Counted from the first letter of the stretch, positions 24,700-36,271 are shown. The stretch: DNA of 64,000 nt from Takakia lepidozioides (GCA_030704615.1 CM060733.1:8866001-8930000), one strand, 5' to 3'. The notes: generated by a model not told the origin, from the letters alone. Numbers and translations are program-made.

Positions 24700-25630
24700 A
24701 TTAAGGCATCGACATCTACATCTCTCCCGTCTAAAATGAGATTGTATAGCATACAACAACACATAACGCCCACATAACGACATCATGAACAAACAATATG
24801 TTGAGGTTACTCTTCAACAACAATTCCTGAGAGGTCTTCTTCAGAATACCGGATGTCTGCTCCACCAAGACCCTTCCCCTGCAAAGATGTCTATTGTATA
24901 ATGGTTCCAAAACTGTATGTCTAATATTTGTACCTTGTTTGTGCGGGATTAACAACCAAGCCAATAATGGATATCCTTTGTCCCCAATGAGATAAGGGCA
25001 AATTCCATCTTGGGATCCAGAGCGCTCAGGGTTGAAGATACCATCATAGATTGCCTTTTGATAGAGAGTGGACAACCACTGATATTCTAGAACACCCGAC
25101 ATGCCTACAAATACATCACGGAGGCGTCTCTCATGGTCAACAACTGCTTGGAGCTGTAAGCTGTGTCCTTTGGATTTGCAGGAAAAGTAATCAGCAACAA
25201 ATGTCCTCTTAGGTTTCTAGATATGAATTTGAGTGCAGTCGATCACGCCATGAACTGAAGAGAGGTCACAATGGTCCTTGAAACCTGTCATTACTCGTTC
25301 CAAATCATCCCCCTGAGGCCATCGAATTTGGCTCCTGAATACTATGATAATAGTACACAAACAAATTCGTGGAGGACCAAATTTACTGTAGATTTCCCTA
25401 TAGCGAAAAAACTCACTACATTGGAGATAATCTACACCATGGGAGAGTTTAGACAAAGAGCACGCTATCCTAATTCCAATAGAAACGGCCACCCTATACT
25501 TCGTGTTTTTTTTCTCAATTAAAGATCGCAATCGTTGAGTGCTCTGTCAATTGCACCACAACCTCCCTGGTCACTCGAAAGTGCTCGATCCATCGTTGAT
25601 TATCATACTACGTCATAAGGAAGTTTGAGT
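24700..25630 (-). mobile_element. PIF/Harbinger transposase remnant (DDE_4 nuclease)
   Basis: The minus strand from 25630 encodes an N-terminal stretch with RWIEHFRVTREVVVQL, then SLSKLSHGVDYLQCSEFF, WPQGDDLERVMTGFKD and HGVIDCTQIHI (first catalytic Asp region). Further down come LIGDKGYPLLAWLLIPHKQG (second Asp) and YNRHLCRGRVLVEQTSGILKK (Glu region). The order and spacing are those of PIF/Harbinger transposases. Stops near 25520 and a break between about 25215 and 25100 show it is inactive. It could have mobilised Tourist-type MITEs such as the one at 49168-49726. Confidence 0.75.
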
Positions 25631-26229
25631 GCCACGCAGTGCTCCTCACTTTCACCCAGTCGCCTATTTCCTTACTCGTGAGCAGTTCAAAATTGGAAGA
25701 CAACCTAAAGTGATGCAGGATGAGAGAATTTCAAATTATCACGTCAAGCCTTGGGTATGGAATTTGGAAATCTGGTCAAGGATTCGTGAAATGCTGGGAA
25801 TGGCATTTAATTGGTGTGTAAAACACTGAAGTGTAGCTGCTGGTGAAATGGTAGCCAAAAACGGTTAATAGTATTATATCCTTGAGACCTGCTACCTCTA
25901 GTTGGTCATATCATATCCTTTGTGTTGCCTACTCAAAGGCATAAAGTGTTTCCTGCAATGTTCTTTGTATTGTTGAAGCCAATGCTTTCTTAAAGCTTTG
26001 AAGCAAAGAGCATTTGAAAGGGAAGGATGACGATACTGGCAATAGGTTGATTGTTGTGTACCAAGTATAAGTTATGTAGGTGCTCCGGCCATTTGGTGGG
26101 TGAAGTTTGGTGATTATAGTGGAGTCTCCCTATAAGGTTAAGCTCCTGTTGGGAGTATCATCCTACAATGTTCATCTGAAATCCAACCCTAGAAATCCTC
26201 CTCTAGGGTTGGAAAGGAAGTATACTGAC

Positions 26230-26385
26230 AGAAAGTGCACTTGTGCGGTGGTATTGGCATCCCCTATTGATTTTAGCTTGGATGATTATGTGATGTACAT
26301 CCAAGAAGATGAGCTGGTGGAGGTCACACCTTTGAGTGTGCGAATGTGCAAGAACCCAAAGTTGCATAAGAAGGGTGGTAAATGA
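26230..26385 (+). pseudogene. C-terminal fragment of a chloroplast TypA/BipA-type GTPase
   Basis: About 50 codons ending at TGA 26383-26385 read PIDFSLDDYVMYIQEDELVEVTP followed by RMCKNPKLHKKGGK. This is the hallmark C-terminus of plant plastid TypA/BipA translational GTPases (the SVR3 type). A possible acceptor (ctgacag) lies just before it. I found no other TypA exon in the surrounding 5 kb, where transposon remains dominate. It is thus either a displaced last exon, a captured fragment, or the end of a gene with very long introns. The first explanation is an inference. Confidence 0.5.
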
Positions 26386-27436
26386 GGATGTGAAGTAGCA
26401 ACATCTTGTCTTGTCAAACTTGGGACACGACTTTCATTGACCGCCACATTATGACATTAAATGAATTAGAACCACACAAAATGTTATGTGCTTACTCATT
26501 TGAGGCATCCTTAATGCGCCCACCTTTGGCATACATGTCACAATGGCCACACTTACACACAAGACATTTGACAGAGGGCTCAGCGTAGTGAGTTGTATAG
26601 ATTAAAGCAATTCATGGCGTCTAACAAAGAATTGTTATTCTTAGTGAACTTTGAAAAGATGTGACTTCGGTATAGTACTGACAGTCTTCATCATATTGTA
26701 TACTTGATTGTTCTCAGTCCCTTGTGTAGTACACATACAGTGTACTACACACTATTGATTTTTTCTGCTGTCAGTGTATTTGTTTTCCACCATGGGTGTT
26801 AGTTTACAAAACATGGGTCAGACTTGTTGTCCGAGAGGTGTATTATGGAAAGTGTTAATAGTGAGGTACATTTGTAAGATGTATCATGGGTTTACAAGCT
26901 TCGAAGATTTTACAACAGGGTTCCAAGTGGCTTGCAGGTTGCATATTAAGAATGGCAGCAATTGGAAACGCTTAGAGTCTGGATCCAAGGGTTCTCTCTT
27001 TTCTTAAATACTTACTAACTTCAGGACAAAAGCCATTTTCATGTGAGGTGACTTACATGAACAGTGTGGGCGTGTGAGTGCTCTATCATAGATATGCAAT
27101 CTATTGTCTTAGAAAATTTTGTGTTGACTTGCCAACCTTTTCACATCTGCTCCTGCTATCATGTAGAGAAGTTAAGCATTTTTTAATCAGTCAAGTTCTG
27201 CATAGGTCATTTGATTGCAACATAATGCGGTGATGAAGGTCTTCAGATACTAGTGTATGCCTAACGCCTTACACGATTTGTAGCACCTCAAACTACTCCT
27301 CATCTTGGCATTGACAAATATCTCCTGCAATCAAACATGTGTGGACCTCGCAGCCCTTACATAAATGGCCACCCCCTGTCCAGTTCTTGTGCATGGCCAA
27401 CTTTCATGCAAGCAAATTGGGCCTACATCAATAATA

Positions 27437-28110
27437 TTTGAATCTTGAGTCCGACAACAACCTACGGCCCAAGAGTAATCTCACGTGCTGAGATTCGCAT
27501 GAGACCGCAATCTTTGGGAGCTATATATGGTGGGTGTCATGGACATAGCCCAGAGGAACTTACCAGGAGTAAATACCAGAAATTACCAAGTTATCATGTT
27601 ATCGGAAGTTACCATGACTACCGTGATTTACCGTGATCTACCATGATTTATCATTACTTACCAAGTTCCGGGAGTTTATCAAATTACTAACAGTAACTTG
27701 GGAAACTGCTCAGGAAGCTTCTTTTGGATGAAACTTCTCCATCAATATACCTCATTTGTTTAAGGAAGTTTCTCCATCAAGAAACCTCCATAGGGGAAGC
27801 TTCTTAGGGAACTTCTTAGTAGCCAGTATATATAGGAGGCGAGACTGGACACTCTTCAGTCTCGCCAACACATTTTCAAGCTACTCTTGTTCCCAGTCCC
27901 AGTACTCCAGTCCAGCTTCCAGTACTCTAGTCCAATTTCCAATATCTGGTACTCCTGTCCAGTTTCCAGCATTCCAGTATTCCAGTATTCGAGTCGAGTT
28001 CCAGTATCTTGTACTCTTGTCCATTGTTATAAAGATCATCTTGATTCATGTTTACCCACCATGCATTCGGCCACGCCGACCTTGACTTCTTGTCTAGTCT
28101 TGTATCTCTA
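27437..28110 (+). mobile_element. Possible solo LTR or LTR fragment
   Basis: The region contains degenerate repeats of ttaccatga (27570-27660), then gaagcttctt-type repeats, a TATA-like tatatataggaggcg near 27827, and a downstream C/T-rich leader with repeated ccagtattccagt words (27890-28000). This order (repeats, TATA box, structured leader) resembles the U3-R-U5 of a plant Copia-type LTR. No matching partner LTR, PBS or target duplication was found. Confidence 0.3.
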
Positions 28111-28134
28111 GCCTGATCTCTTATTTGTGTTCAG

Positions 28135-29631
28135 TCATGTTCTCGTCTTTGACAGGGATGTATAGAGGAGGTCATCACAGCCAGGGGTGCGCACACAGCT
28201 CCAGTCCAGTAGACTTGAAAAGAGGACAATGAAGATCATCAACTGGTTGACAACATAACGCTGACCGATGCACCGGTGGGGACCTATACCAAATACCAAA
28301 TAATTGTGTTTATACACTATGTCTTCTTGACGCTTAGGAGAAAACCGATCGGGATCAAATTTGTAAAGGTCAGGAAAGCCCTGGAATGATGATTCCAAAA
28401 GAGAAGGGAACACCAGAGTTCCTTTAAGAACCGTGTATTCTTTTGATATCTAGAAATCCACACTGGCAACATGGGGGACCATGGTGGCAGGCGGCCGATA
28501 CCTCAGCACCTCCTTCACCACCGCTTCAACGTACCTCAACTCTCGTAGCTGCTCCGGAGTGAAGGGCGCATCGTTCTTAGATCGAAGTCGAGCTAGCTCT
28601 TGGCGCAATGTCTTGAGCACCTCGGGATGAGACTCAATTAAAGTTGCAGCCCACACCAGTGAGGACGTCGACGCATCTTGTGCTGCAAACAGAAAGTCAA
28701 ACATGTGTTGGCAAACTTCGTCGTCAGAGCTGTGAGGTGGCATTGGTGCTCCAGTCTTCTTGGCCTCTTCAATCTCCTTCAAAATCTCGGTCATCCAAAA
28801 GTCTACAATGCATTGCGGCTCCTCCTCGCGATCCATTCGAATCTTTCTCTGGGTTGCGCAGTTGCCCAGTGTCTTCGCCAAGTGCTTCACCGCATGGGTT
28901 GCTTTGTAGAATGCGGATCCTGGTAAATATATAGGCACACCCAACAGTCCGACATTGAATAGATTGTAATCCTTGGTGAACTGCTCTCGGACTTTGGGTA
29001 TGAGATAAGGCCCCACGAAAACATTATGTGACGTCTCCAAATTCATGTCCCGACACAGTAACTTGAGGTGGAGGGGTTTGTCGGTCGCAGCTGCAAGAGC
29101 AATCCATTTCTTAATGTGCTCTCGCATGGTCTTTTCTTGGATGCACAAGTAAACTCCTAAAGCTTTCTGTGTGAAGAGCGGGGCCAAGCAACGTCGCATA
29201 TCCTTGTGTTCTTCACCAGCCAGAAAAATGAGATTTGCCTCTCCAAAAATCTTCTTCCCCAGCGGATGCCCAACAAATTGGAACACATCGGGGCGTACAT
29301 TGAGAAGAACTTTTACAGATATCTCCAAATCGCGGACCAGCAGACAAAATTTTCCCAGCAGCACGTTCCATGAGAGACCCGTACTATTTCTGGCAAATTT
29401 TCCCTGCATTTCCCAGAAGCTAGCTGGGTCGGACAGCATACCCACCAAGCTGCCAATGAATGGAACCACCATCGAAGGGCCAGAAAGGTTCCCCTTCTTT
29501 CACATGAAGCCAAGGTGCTCATAGTAAATGTAGACTGCCACCAGGAAGCCCAGACACAACCACCAATCGGTTGAGTTTCCCGGCCATTGAAACACAGAGA
29601 GCTTGTCCACCATCATCTTCAGGCTGTTCAT
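28135..29631 (-). pseudogene. CYP710A: CYP710A sterol C-22 desaturase, full length with two in-frame stops
   Basis: CYP710A P450s introduce the C-22 double bond of plant sterols (stigmasterol/brassicasterol branch) in the ER. From ATG 29631 the frame runs 498 codons to TGA 28135 without any frameshift, matching the family's length and its usual lack of introns. Visible: membrane anchor (TDWWLCLGFLVAVYIYY), an I-helix-region motif FLFAAQDASTSSLVWAA, the ExxR region EVLRYRPPATMVPHVAS, PERF-like FDPDRFSPKRQED, and the heme loop FGIGPHRCIGQRY with its Cys. Two stops interrupt it: TGA at 29500-29502 (after HLGFM) and TAG at 28450-28452 (after ASVDF). Both can arise from one C-to-T change (CGA to TGA, CAG to TAG). 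Everything else looks conserved, so inactivation is recent, or the stops are assembly errors. Confidence 0.9.
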
Positions 29632-30065
29632 GAAGCAATCTCCAGCTTATGTCTCCGCTCTTGCTTCCATCAAAGATGAATCGGTGCTTGTATCTACCAT
29701 GGTGCTTGAACTTCAGCTAGAATGAATAATTCACTTCTGAATTCTTGTTTTATGTTATTTGCGGTTTGCTGACGCCGCATGCACTCTTTCTATGGTGCAT
29801 CAAGCTTTATCTATCGAAGCAAGAGCTTGGAGCGTGAGGTCGATAAGCTACTAGTTCGGATTTGGAGTAGTTACCCTATCGACGGAGACAAGCCCAAGAA
29901 TCTATAGATTTGCAAAAAAATTATCTCCCCGCTATTAGTTTATCACTCACCGTAACTCCAAGTGATAGCGCAGGTGATAGCAAAGACAAGTCAGCTCGTG
30001 TCGACAGTACTCAGTTAGGTCTAAAGTCTGAATGGCGATAGTCATACCGGGGTTTCCTAAAACAA

Positions 30066-30361
30066 CGTTAAGGTCTAGTGTGGCATTTTCTGCCGCAAAC
30101 GCGGAGGTTTCTCAGGCCGAAAATCAAGCCACGACCCCGCCACTCACATGGTCACCATTCTGCATGCAGAATGGCGACCGGATCAAAAACTCGCCATTCT
30201 GTATGCAGAATGGCTTCCCAGAAATGCCACCCCAGACCTTAACGCCATTGAAGGCACCGGGCAGCATCATTCTGCTCGGTTCGTTGCCCGTCCTCGAATT
30301 CTGGCAAGCCCGTTATCCTCGAACAGGCAGCTTACCGAGCAGAATGGTGCTGCCCGGCACC
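30066..30361. repeat. Cluster of nested inverted repeats and palindromes
   Basis: Four structures lie in 300 bases. (1) Arms 30066-30092 and 30219-30244 are reverse complements over about 26 bases (cgttaaggtct...ggcatttctg). (2) Between them, 30150-30179 is a 30 bp palindrome with one mismatch, centred on CCATTCTGCATGCAGAATGG, whose central 20 bases are perfect. (3) 30193-30214 is a second such palindrome. (4) 30253-30280 pairs with 30334-30361 over 28 bases with two mismatches. The word cattctgc recurs throughout. The sequence is unrelated to the P450 next to it. Confidence 0.85.
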
Positions 30362-30429
30362 TTCTATAGTACGTTATCGACAAGTGTGAACGTACCACTC
30401 AGCAACTGTGGCAGTGGGTACTGAAGCTT

Positions 30430-32225
30430 CCCGACGTTGAATGTGATTGAATGAGTGAGTGTTGTCACATCAAAAACATCAATGCATGTCAATCACCTAG
30501 AGACATCACTTGCAGCCATAGACCCCCATGCCCATGAACAATGAGGTGAATAGAGAACAACTCAAGAAAGATTGCATTCCAAACGCCCTTCCAGTAATGC
30601 AATAAACTAATGGCTAAGATATATCCTTTCTCAACTTTTTCTTGTTCTTTTTCCCATCTCTCTCACCCTGCTCCTTGTGCTTCCTTGAGAATATCTCTGT
30701 CACCACACTCACTTCTTTTTCATCCCCCGGCAATTTCTTTTCTGGCGATTGGTCAAAATCTGCACCCAAAATTATTCATCAGCCAAGTTTCAACAGTGCT
30801 ACCACTATCAGAACCAAGCATACATCAACTTGCACTGATCCAGCTGCGAAAGTGTTCTTTCAAAACCTGCACGCAATCAAAAGACATAATATTTGTACAT
30901 TTCCTCTGTTATCCAAAAATTGAGTAGTGGTAAAGCTTACAAAGCTAATGTACTAATGGGGTGCTGTGCACGGGTCCTCTAAGCCATTCCATAAGCTCTA
31001 TTGGGATGAAGGGGAGAAGATCGGGGAAGGAGGACAGGGGAAGGGAAAGCAGCAAGGCCATTCCAGTCGGAGCACTCGTGTGGTGAAACTTGTCTTTAAT
31101 ATGCTAGCCGATCATATTAATCTTACCCTCTACCATCCCTTCTCATCACAGAATTCCAACCAACGGACGTGCACAGCTTTTGGCCTTGTCCTAGGCTTTT
31201 AAGAACAGGTGCATTGGCAGCAGTCTGTATCAAAAGAGGCCCTCTCATTGAGCAGACTACTGAATCAGATTGGATGTGGATACATTTTGTCTGACCTGGA
31301 TTAGCTTGCTGTACAGAGGTAGCCCACTTGAAGTACAAGCTTGGGCAAATGACTAACATGGAGAGGCATTTTAGACAATATTAGTTCCAGTTCCTCGTTA
31401 ACAGTGTGAAGCAGCCGTTAGTAGATTTGCATTGGGCTTCAGCTTGTTCAGCTTGAAGCAACATATACCTGTGGCCTTGAGGGGGACAGATTGGACAATC
31501 CTCCAAAACTCATCTCCATTCAAAAGGACTGGTATATTCTTCAGATCAAAGTCGGCACCCATGATTCCCTTCTAAGCCGAATGTCACTCTGGAGGAGAGC
31601 CATAACGGGCAGTACTGCTTGGAGGCTATCTGTCTTCTTGGAATTGCCCTCCCTCACAAGAGACCCATGCTCAAGGATGGTTAAGGAACTCCAGCAACAT
31701 GGACCTTTTCACTGCCATTATCTCCCTGAAGTTGAAAAACTGTGACAGTGCTCAGATTTCCCTCCCACCATTTGTACGTGAGCCAACCAGCAGCAGTCCC
31801 AGGAAAATTCAGCTCCCAAATCGCTCTAAAAGGAAACTCTTCCTCGCCCCAAAACCACTTTCCATTGCAGTCAACTTGCCCTTAAATGCTATGAGACCAG
31901 GCCTGCTCTAATGCTCAATGCTCTTTTGCTCACATTATCTTTCTTATGCTCTTATCTGAAAACAGCAAAGCAACCCTTCACACATCGGTCCCTGTAGATT
32001 TTCAGGATTATCCCAAAGAGCAGCAATATCATCAGCGGGGATGGGGCGTATGGCTACCTTTTATAAAGGTTCATGACATCAAGGAATTAATTAAAACACG
32101 CGGAAGGGGACAAGAGAGTGCAGCACTGGGCTACTCTCTGACCTATGTCTCAGAAGTCTTGTAGCCCAGACCAGCTCCGACTACTATATTACTAACTCTG
32201 ATTGTGGAGGCCAACAGCCTGAGGT
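30430..32225. other. Region without recognisable genes
   Basis: All frames are short and none shows a known motif. Pyrimidine-rich sequence at 30610-30760 gives chance frames. The right end passes into a decayed LINE. I see no convincing exon. Confidence 0.4.
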
Positions 32226-32330
32226 AAGTCCATTACATCATAGGCTTGTTGAACATCCACAAAAAGACACAAGTAGGTTTTTTGGTGCACCACAGGGACC
32301 CCAGGAGGTCATCCCAGTACTATTCTACAA
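32225..32330 (-). mobile_element. LINE reverse transcriptase remnant
   Basis: The minus strand reads KTYLCLFVDVQQAYDVMD, which corresponds to the RT palm block TYVFFLDVKKAYDTVW of the LINE at 2440-4630. The frame is lost on both sides. Neighbouring sequence from 31.4 to 32.3 kb may belong to the same decayed copy, but I could not place further motifs. Confidence 0.45.
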
Positions 32331-32529
32331 AGGGGGAAAAGAAAGAGGTAAGAAGTGTAGTACATCAGCGGGATGTAAAGAGAGCCCAGGTAAATGGCAC
32401 AGTTGAACCACAGAAACCAAAGAATAAATCAAACCCCAAACATTGCAAGGTGGAGCGTGTCATGCAGCTAACCTACACATTCTGGCTTCTCATATGCTCA
32501 AGGCCTCTGCCAGGGACAAGGAGAGGGTA

Positions 32530-33966
32530 TACACCAGCTTACCTTCCTTAGCATGAGAGTCAGAAGCCCTCACTTCTGGCTTTGCTGTCGCAGCTGGTAA
32601 TTCTGAACTGATTCCCGTAGGTCGTTTGAAGCTCACTTGGCAAGAAATTTTGCGGACTTCAACACACATACAGCACAAGCACAAACTAATTTTAGTCCCG
32701 GAAGGATCTTCTTCAAATTTATGTCAATGCCAATCTTCAATGTCAACACAGGACCTGATATGTGAGCGATGAATAACAGTTTTGTACGGGTCTGTTTGAA
32801 GATGCTGTCAGATCCAGCAAGCAAAGACTTTGTTACTTGCGATATCTGTGATTGGCATAGTCACCACGCATGGCCTCACATGGAGCACAAAGTGTGTGGT
32901 GAGAGATTTTGTGCTACGTGCAAGTGTTGCTCTCCCTATATACAACAAGCTTGGACAGTAACAGACCATGATATTGAGCCGATGAGTCAGGCAGAATAGC
33001 AAATGTTTCTGACCCTTCCACTTCTTGTTTCAGCACATCATACATCTCCCCTGCCGCCACATCAAAAGTTATGAAGGATTTGCAATATGAAGGCATCTCA
33101 AAAGGACCAATCCAACAAAATTTTGGAGATGTTGGGCAAATATGGTGAACACATATCAAAGCTTGAGCTTGGTTGCTACTCAGTGAAACCAAGTGCAGGA
33201 ATTTTAACGTCTAATATGACAAGAGGTCCACAATGGAAGGGGACATGAGTCTGATAGGAATGGGGACATTAACCACGGGAGTTGTAGAAGTGTCCAAGTT
33301 TGCCATCAGAATCACCGCTCTGCATTCCCCATTGTTTGTCCATAAGGTCTTTTGATGCTAGCTGCAGAGACATGCTGTCCTAGGATTCAGTAAAAGGTTG
33401 AATACTTGCTGAGTAGACAAAAGAGGCTTGCATAACACACATGCGAGTACTTTTCATAGCCAGTCTGTAGAAGTTAAAGCTATTATTCAAAAAGTCTCTT
33501 TCCGCCCCCTTAAAAAGTTGCTAGTACATGTGTGGGGATGAACGTCTTCTCTTCTGGCAAGAACAGTAATCCCTGCCTCTATTCTAGGAGCAAGAAAGAG
33601 AAAGAGAAAGAGAAAGGGAAGGAGAGAGAGAGAGAGAGTGTGTGTGTGGGTGTGGGTGTGTGCTTGCACAGTTTAGGGGGAGAGAGATAGAGTAAATCAT
33701 CAATTTAATTTTGGAAAATCCTGAGCCAACATTTTGACTCGCTCCTCTTCAACTATGTCAGAAAGCATAAGAATGTTGGCTCGGAGGACTCTGTCCCTCA
33801 GGAAAACCTGGATGTAAACAGTAAAAGCACCGAACTAGAAAGGTGAGGGTCAGTTACTTCGTTTGCCGGAAGCTGAATGAGCCATAGCTCCGTATTGTCG
33901 GAACCTGCCTCCTCCACTAGAGGCACCAAACTCTCCAGCTGTTTGAAATTGTCCGGTGGCTTGTAT
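32530..33966 (-). other. Candidate exons of an unidentified minus-strand gene
   Basis: Segments that look coding and carry splice signals: 33858-33966 (YKPPDNFKQLESLVPLVEEA, then TELWLIQLPANE), about 33000-33050 (GEMYDVLKQEVEGSETFAIL) and 32530-32650 (SFKRPTGISSELPAATAKPE, donor gtaagc). The ELWLIQ-P core followed by a YDVL-type strand resembles RNA polymerase I subunit RPA34/CD3EAP proteins. An alternative exon at 33700-33807 (FLRDRVLRANILMLSDIVEE, stop TGA) would require a 50 bp intron, shorter than plants normally use. I could not build a continuous model, so this may be a decayed gene. Confidence 0.3.
33593..33661 (+). repeat. Compound microsatellite (GA)n/(GT)n
   Basis: Purine tract aagagaaagagaaagggaag changing to (ga)n and then gtgtgtgtgggtgtgggtgtg. 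Simple repeat, no coding meaning. Confidence 0.9.
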
Positions 33967-34397
33967 CTGCACAGACGTAATTTGAATGTGTTGTGGAAAG
34001 TTGAATCAAATGAACTCACAGAGGTCAGGCTTAGGGTTGCACACTAGCAGGTTTGAAAACGTAAAGATTAGGGAGAGCTGCTTCCATCTCTCCAAGGACA
34101 ACCATCTATATCCCCAGTGTGCAAACCGGAACACAAGCAATCCAAAGGCAAGGGTGCTGCCAACAACTGTATGGTGATTTATATCTCTTTTGCCAATCAA
34201 TTTCAAAAAAGTTTCACAGAGTGTAAAATTACGGATCAGATTCCACCATCTGTAAGGAATGTCCTGCATCATGGTTGTTCCTCTGTTGCACACCATACCA
34301 ACACATACTCAGTGTCATAATAGAGTGAGAATCCCACGACTAGCTCCTGGAGCCTGAAACTGCAGCCCGTTGGCACGTCCAAATTTTGAGGGACGCA

Positions 34398-34400
<3 letters not shown>

Positions 34401-34447
<47 letters not shown>
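34401..34447 (+). repeat. (CT)n microsatellite, 47 bases
   Basis: Uninterrupted ct dinucleotides from 34401 to 34447. Confidence 0.95.
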
Positions 34448-34449
<2 letters not shown>

Positions 34450-35379
34450 GTCACGACTATCAAAACTGCAAGCAAGTGCATGGTCGAAGGACCACAGTAA
34501 GCACAGTTGACTCAACGTACACTGTCATGTTTCATCGTTAGACCAAATCCCCCTGTCACTCCCCGTAGATCAAATGATTGTAGCATGGAAACTAACTACA
34601 AACCAGCAATTAATGCATTACTTGCTTTTACCAACTCCAAGGTTGCAAGGGCGGCGGGAGGAGGAATAGACAGATGACTCTTCAGCAGGCTGAGCTTCGT
34701 CACCCCGTCTGAATCCTTTTATCTGCTTCTGTATCTTGTTTATTTCCCTTCGCAGGAAAATCCAGACGTGTGGTGGGTGAGGGTAAAGGGGTAGGGTTTA
34801 AGCAGACAAGAAGCCAACTACGTACCAACCTAAAACCAGATTCCAGTTATCCTCCACTGAACGACAGCGGCACCCCACTTACTAGAGCTTAACAAGCAAA
34901 AACACACCAACTATTTCTCAGTCCAATCCAAGAGTATACTTCAACAAAAGGAGGGTTAGAAACAGGAACCTCCATGAACCCAGCACCCATTGCCCGGCAA
35001 CCAGTCGACCACCCGAGCTCTCAGTGAGATTAGGGCACAGCAGAAGATCGCATCCCCTCGACAACAATATTACTCACGCACATAATACTTATCATACGTG
35101 AAAGGTAGGTGACATGTATGTTCCCACCTTGTTCGCAGAAAGAAGGGTATCAAAGGCGCCTGAACCATCTCCTCCTCTCGAGATGGTGTACCCTCTGGCA
35201 ATCAAGGTTGGGTTCTATCCAAATTAACAATGCTTTGTGCAAATTACGGAATTCAAAATCATGAACGATCACATGGGAGAGTACCGATGATGGACTCCGG
35301 CGCCCTCTTTCCGGAAAACAGCTGCAACTAAGGGCTACTAATGCTCAAACCCCTTTCCAGATTAGTTCTTTTGTAGGCC

Positions 35380-36271
35380 TTGAGTGAAGTGTCCGGTGAG
35401 CTTGTGGAGACTGGCTGCTGTATTCGATTTATGTCACCTCATTCACCATCACTATTCTGTCATCTTGGGAGACCTCTATGTACGCAGATTTGGTACTTTT
35501 TAAAAGGGCAGTCGGAATTTCCTGTTAATGCAAAAGATCAGTGGAGTTTGAATGCCATGGATGTTGAAAGTACAGGGCTATCGATATTGTGCTGGAGGCC
35601 AAGGATGGAAGGTGAAAAAAAAGGGAAACTGTGTCTGGTTAGAGGATTAAAGGTAATGTCCCAGTGCTCTTTTCATCATTGATAGTGATGAGCAAGATAC
35701 TTGTTTTCTACGGGTTGTCTTCTAACAGTGAGGATGCTGAGCAGGCCTATTCGTGTGTTGGCGTCAATAATGTGACTCGTGCTTTGGAAAAGACTTCAAA
35801 CAGCAACCCCGCAGGTGTGAGAGAAGGGGAACCAGAGACAAAATGCTTGAAGACGGGCATAACGCAGACTGGGAGATGTTGAATTTGGGGCAGTCTCTTA
35901 GTCCACAAGACCTGAATGTTACGCAATTACAGGTTAGTGGCTTGCATAAGTCGTTCACTTGAATTCTGTCACTCTCTCCTTCCTGTATTTGTCAACTTTC
36001 CTATAAGCAGTTGACTTCTCAGTAGAATTTATTTCTGGTAATGCTCATTGTTTGTATGCATGGCAGATTTCAGAAAATATCAGTCTAAGTTATGTAAAGA
36101 GTGGGGCTTTGCAGGAGTATCTTGAGCATCCTCCCATCATGCAAAACAGTATATCCAGATGTAGCTGAGTTTTATGTTTTTTTTCTGGTTTAGAATTACT
36201 TGAGGACCATCTACTCCCACATGGGCTCTCTGCTAGACCTGCAAAATATTAGTGCTGCGCCAGTGAACTAG
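35380..36271 (+). other. Candidate exons of an unidentified plus-strand gene
   Basis: Two segments join in frame with good signals: 35815-35932 (ends SLSPQDLNVTQLQ, donor gttagt) and 36194-36271 (NYLRTIYSHMGSLLDLQNIS, stop TAG, acceptor ctggtttag). Together they read as a short amphipathic, coiled-coil-like C-terminus. A frame at 35380-35661 ending in a gtaatg donor could be an upstream exon, but its phase does not fit directly. I do not recognise the protein; a keratin-like K-box was considered and not supported. It may be a gene relic. Confidence 0.3.

Noticed and set aside
30032-30424. 130-codon frame across the palindrome cluster
   Set aside because: The repeated peptide SPFCMQNG is a by-product of the palindromes; no domain and no splice context.
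33700-33807. Last exon of the RPA34-like candidate (FLRDRVLRANILMLSDIVEE)
   Set aside because: It would need a 50 bp intron, below the usual plant minimum, so I did not join it.
35815-36271. Possible MADS K-box
   Set aside because: Hydrophobic spacing is only loosely similar and no MADS domain is found in the 10 kb upstream.
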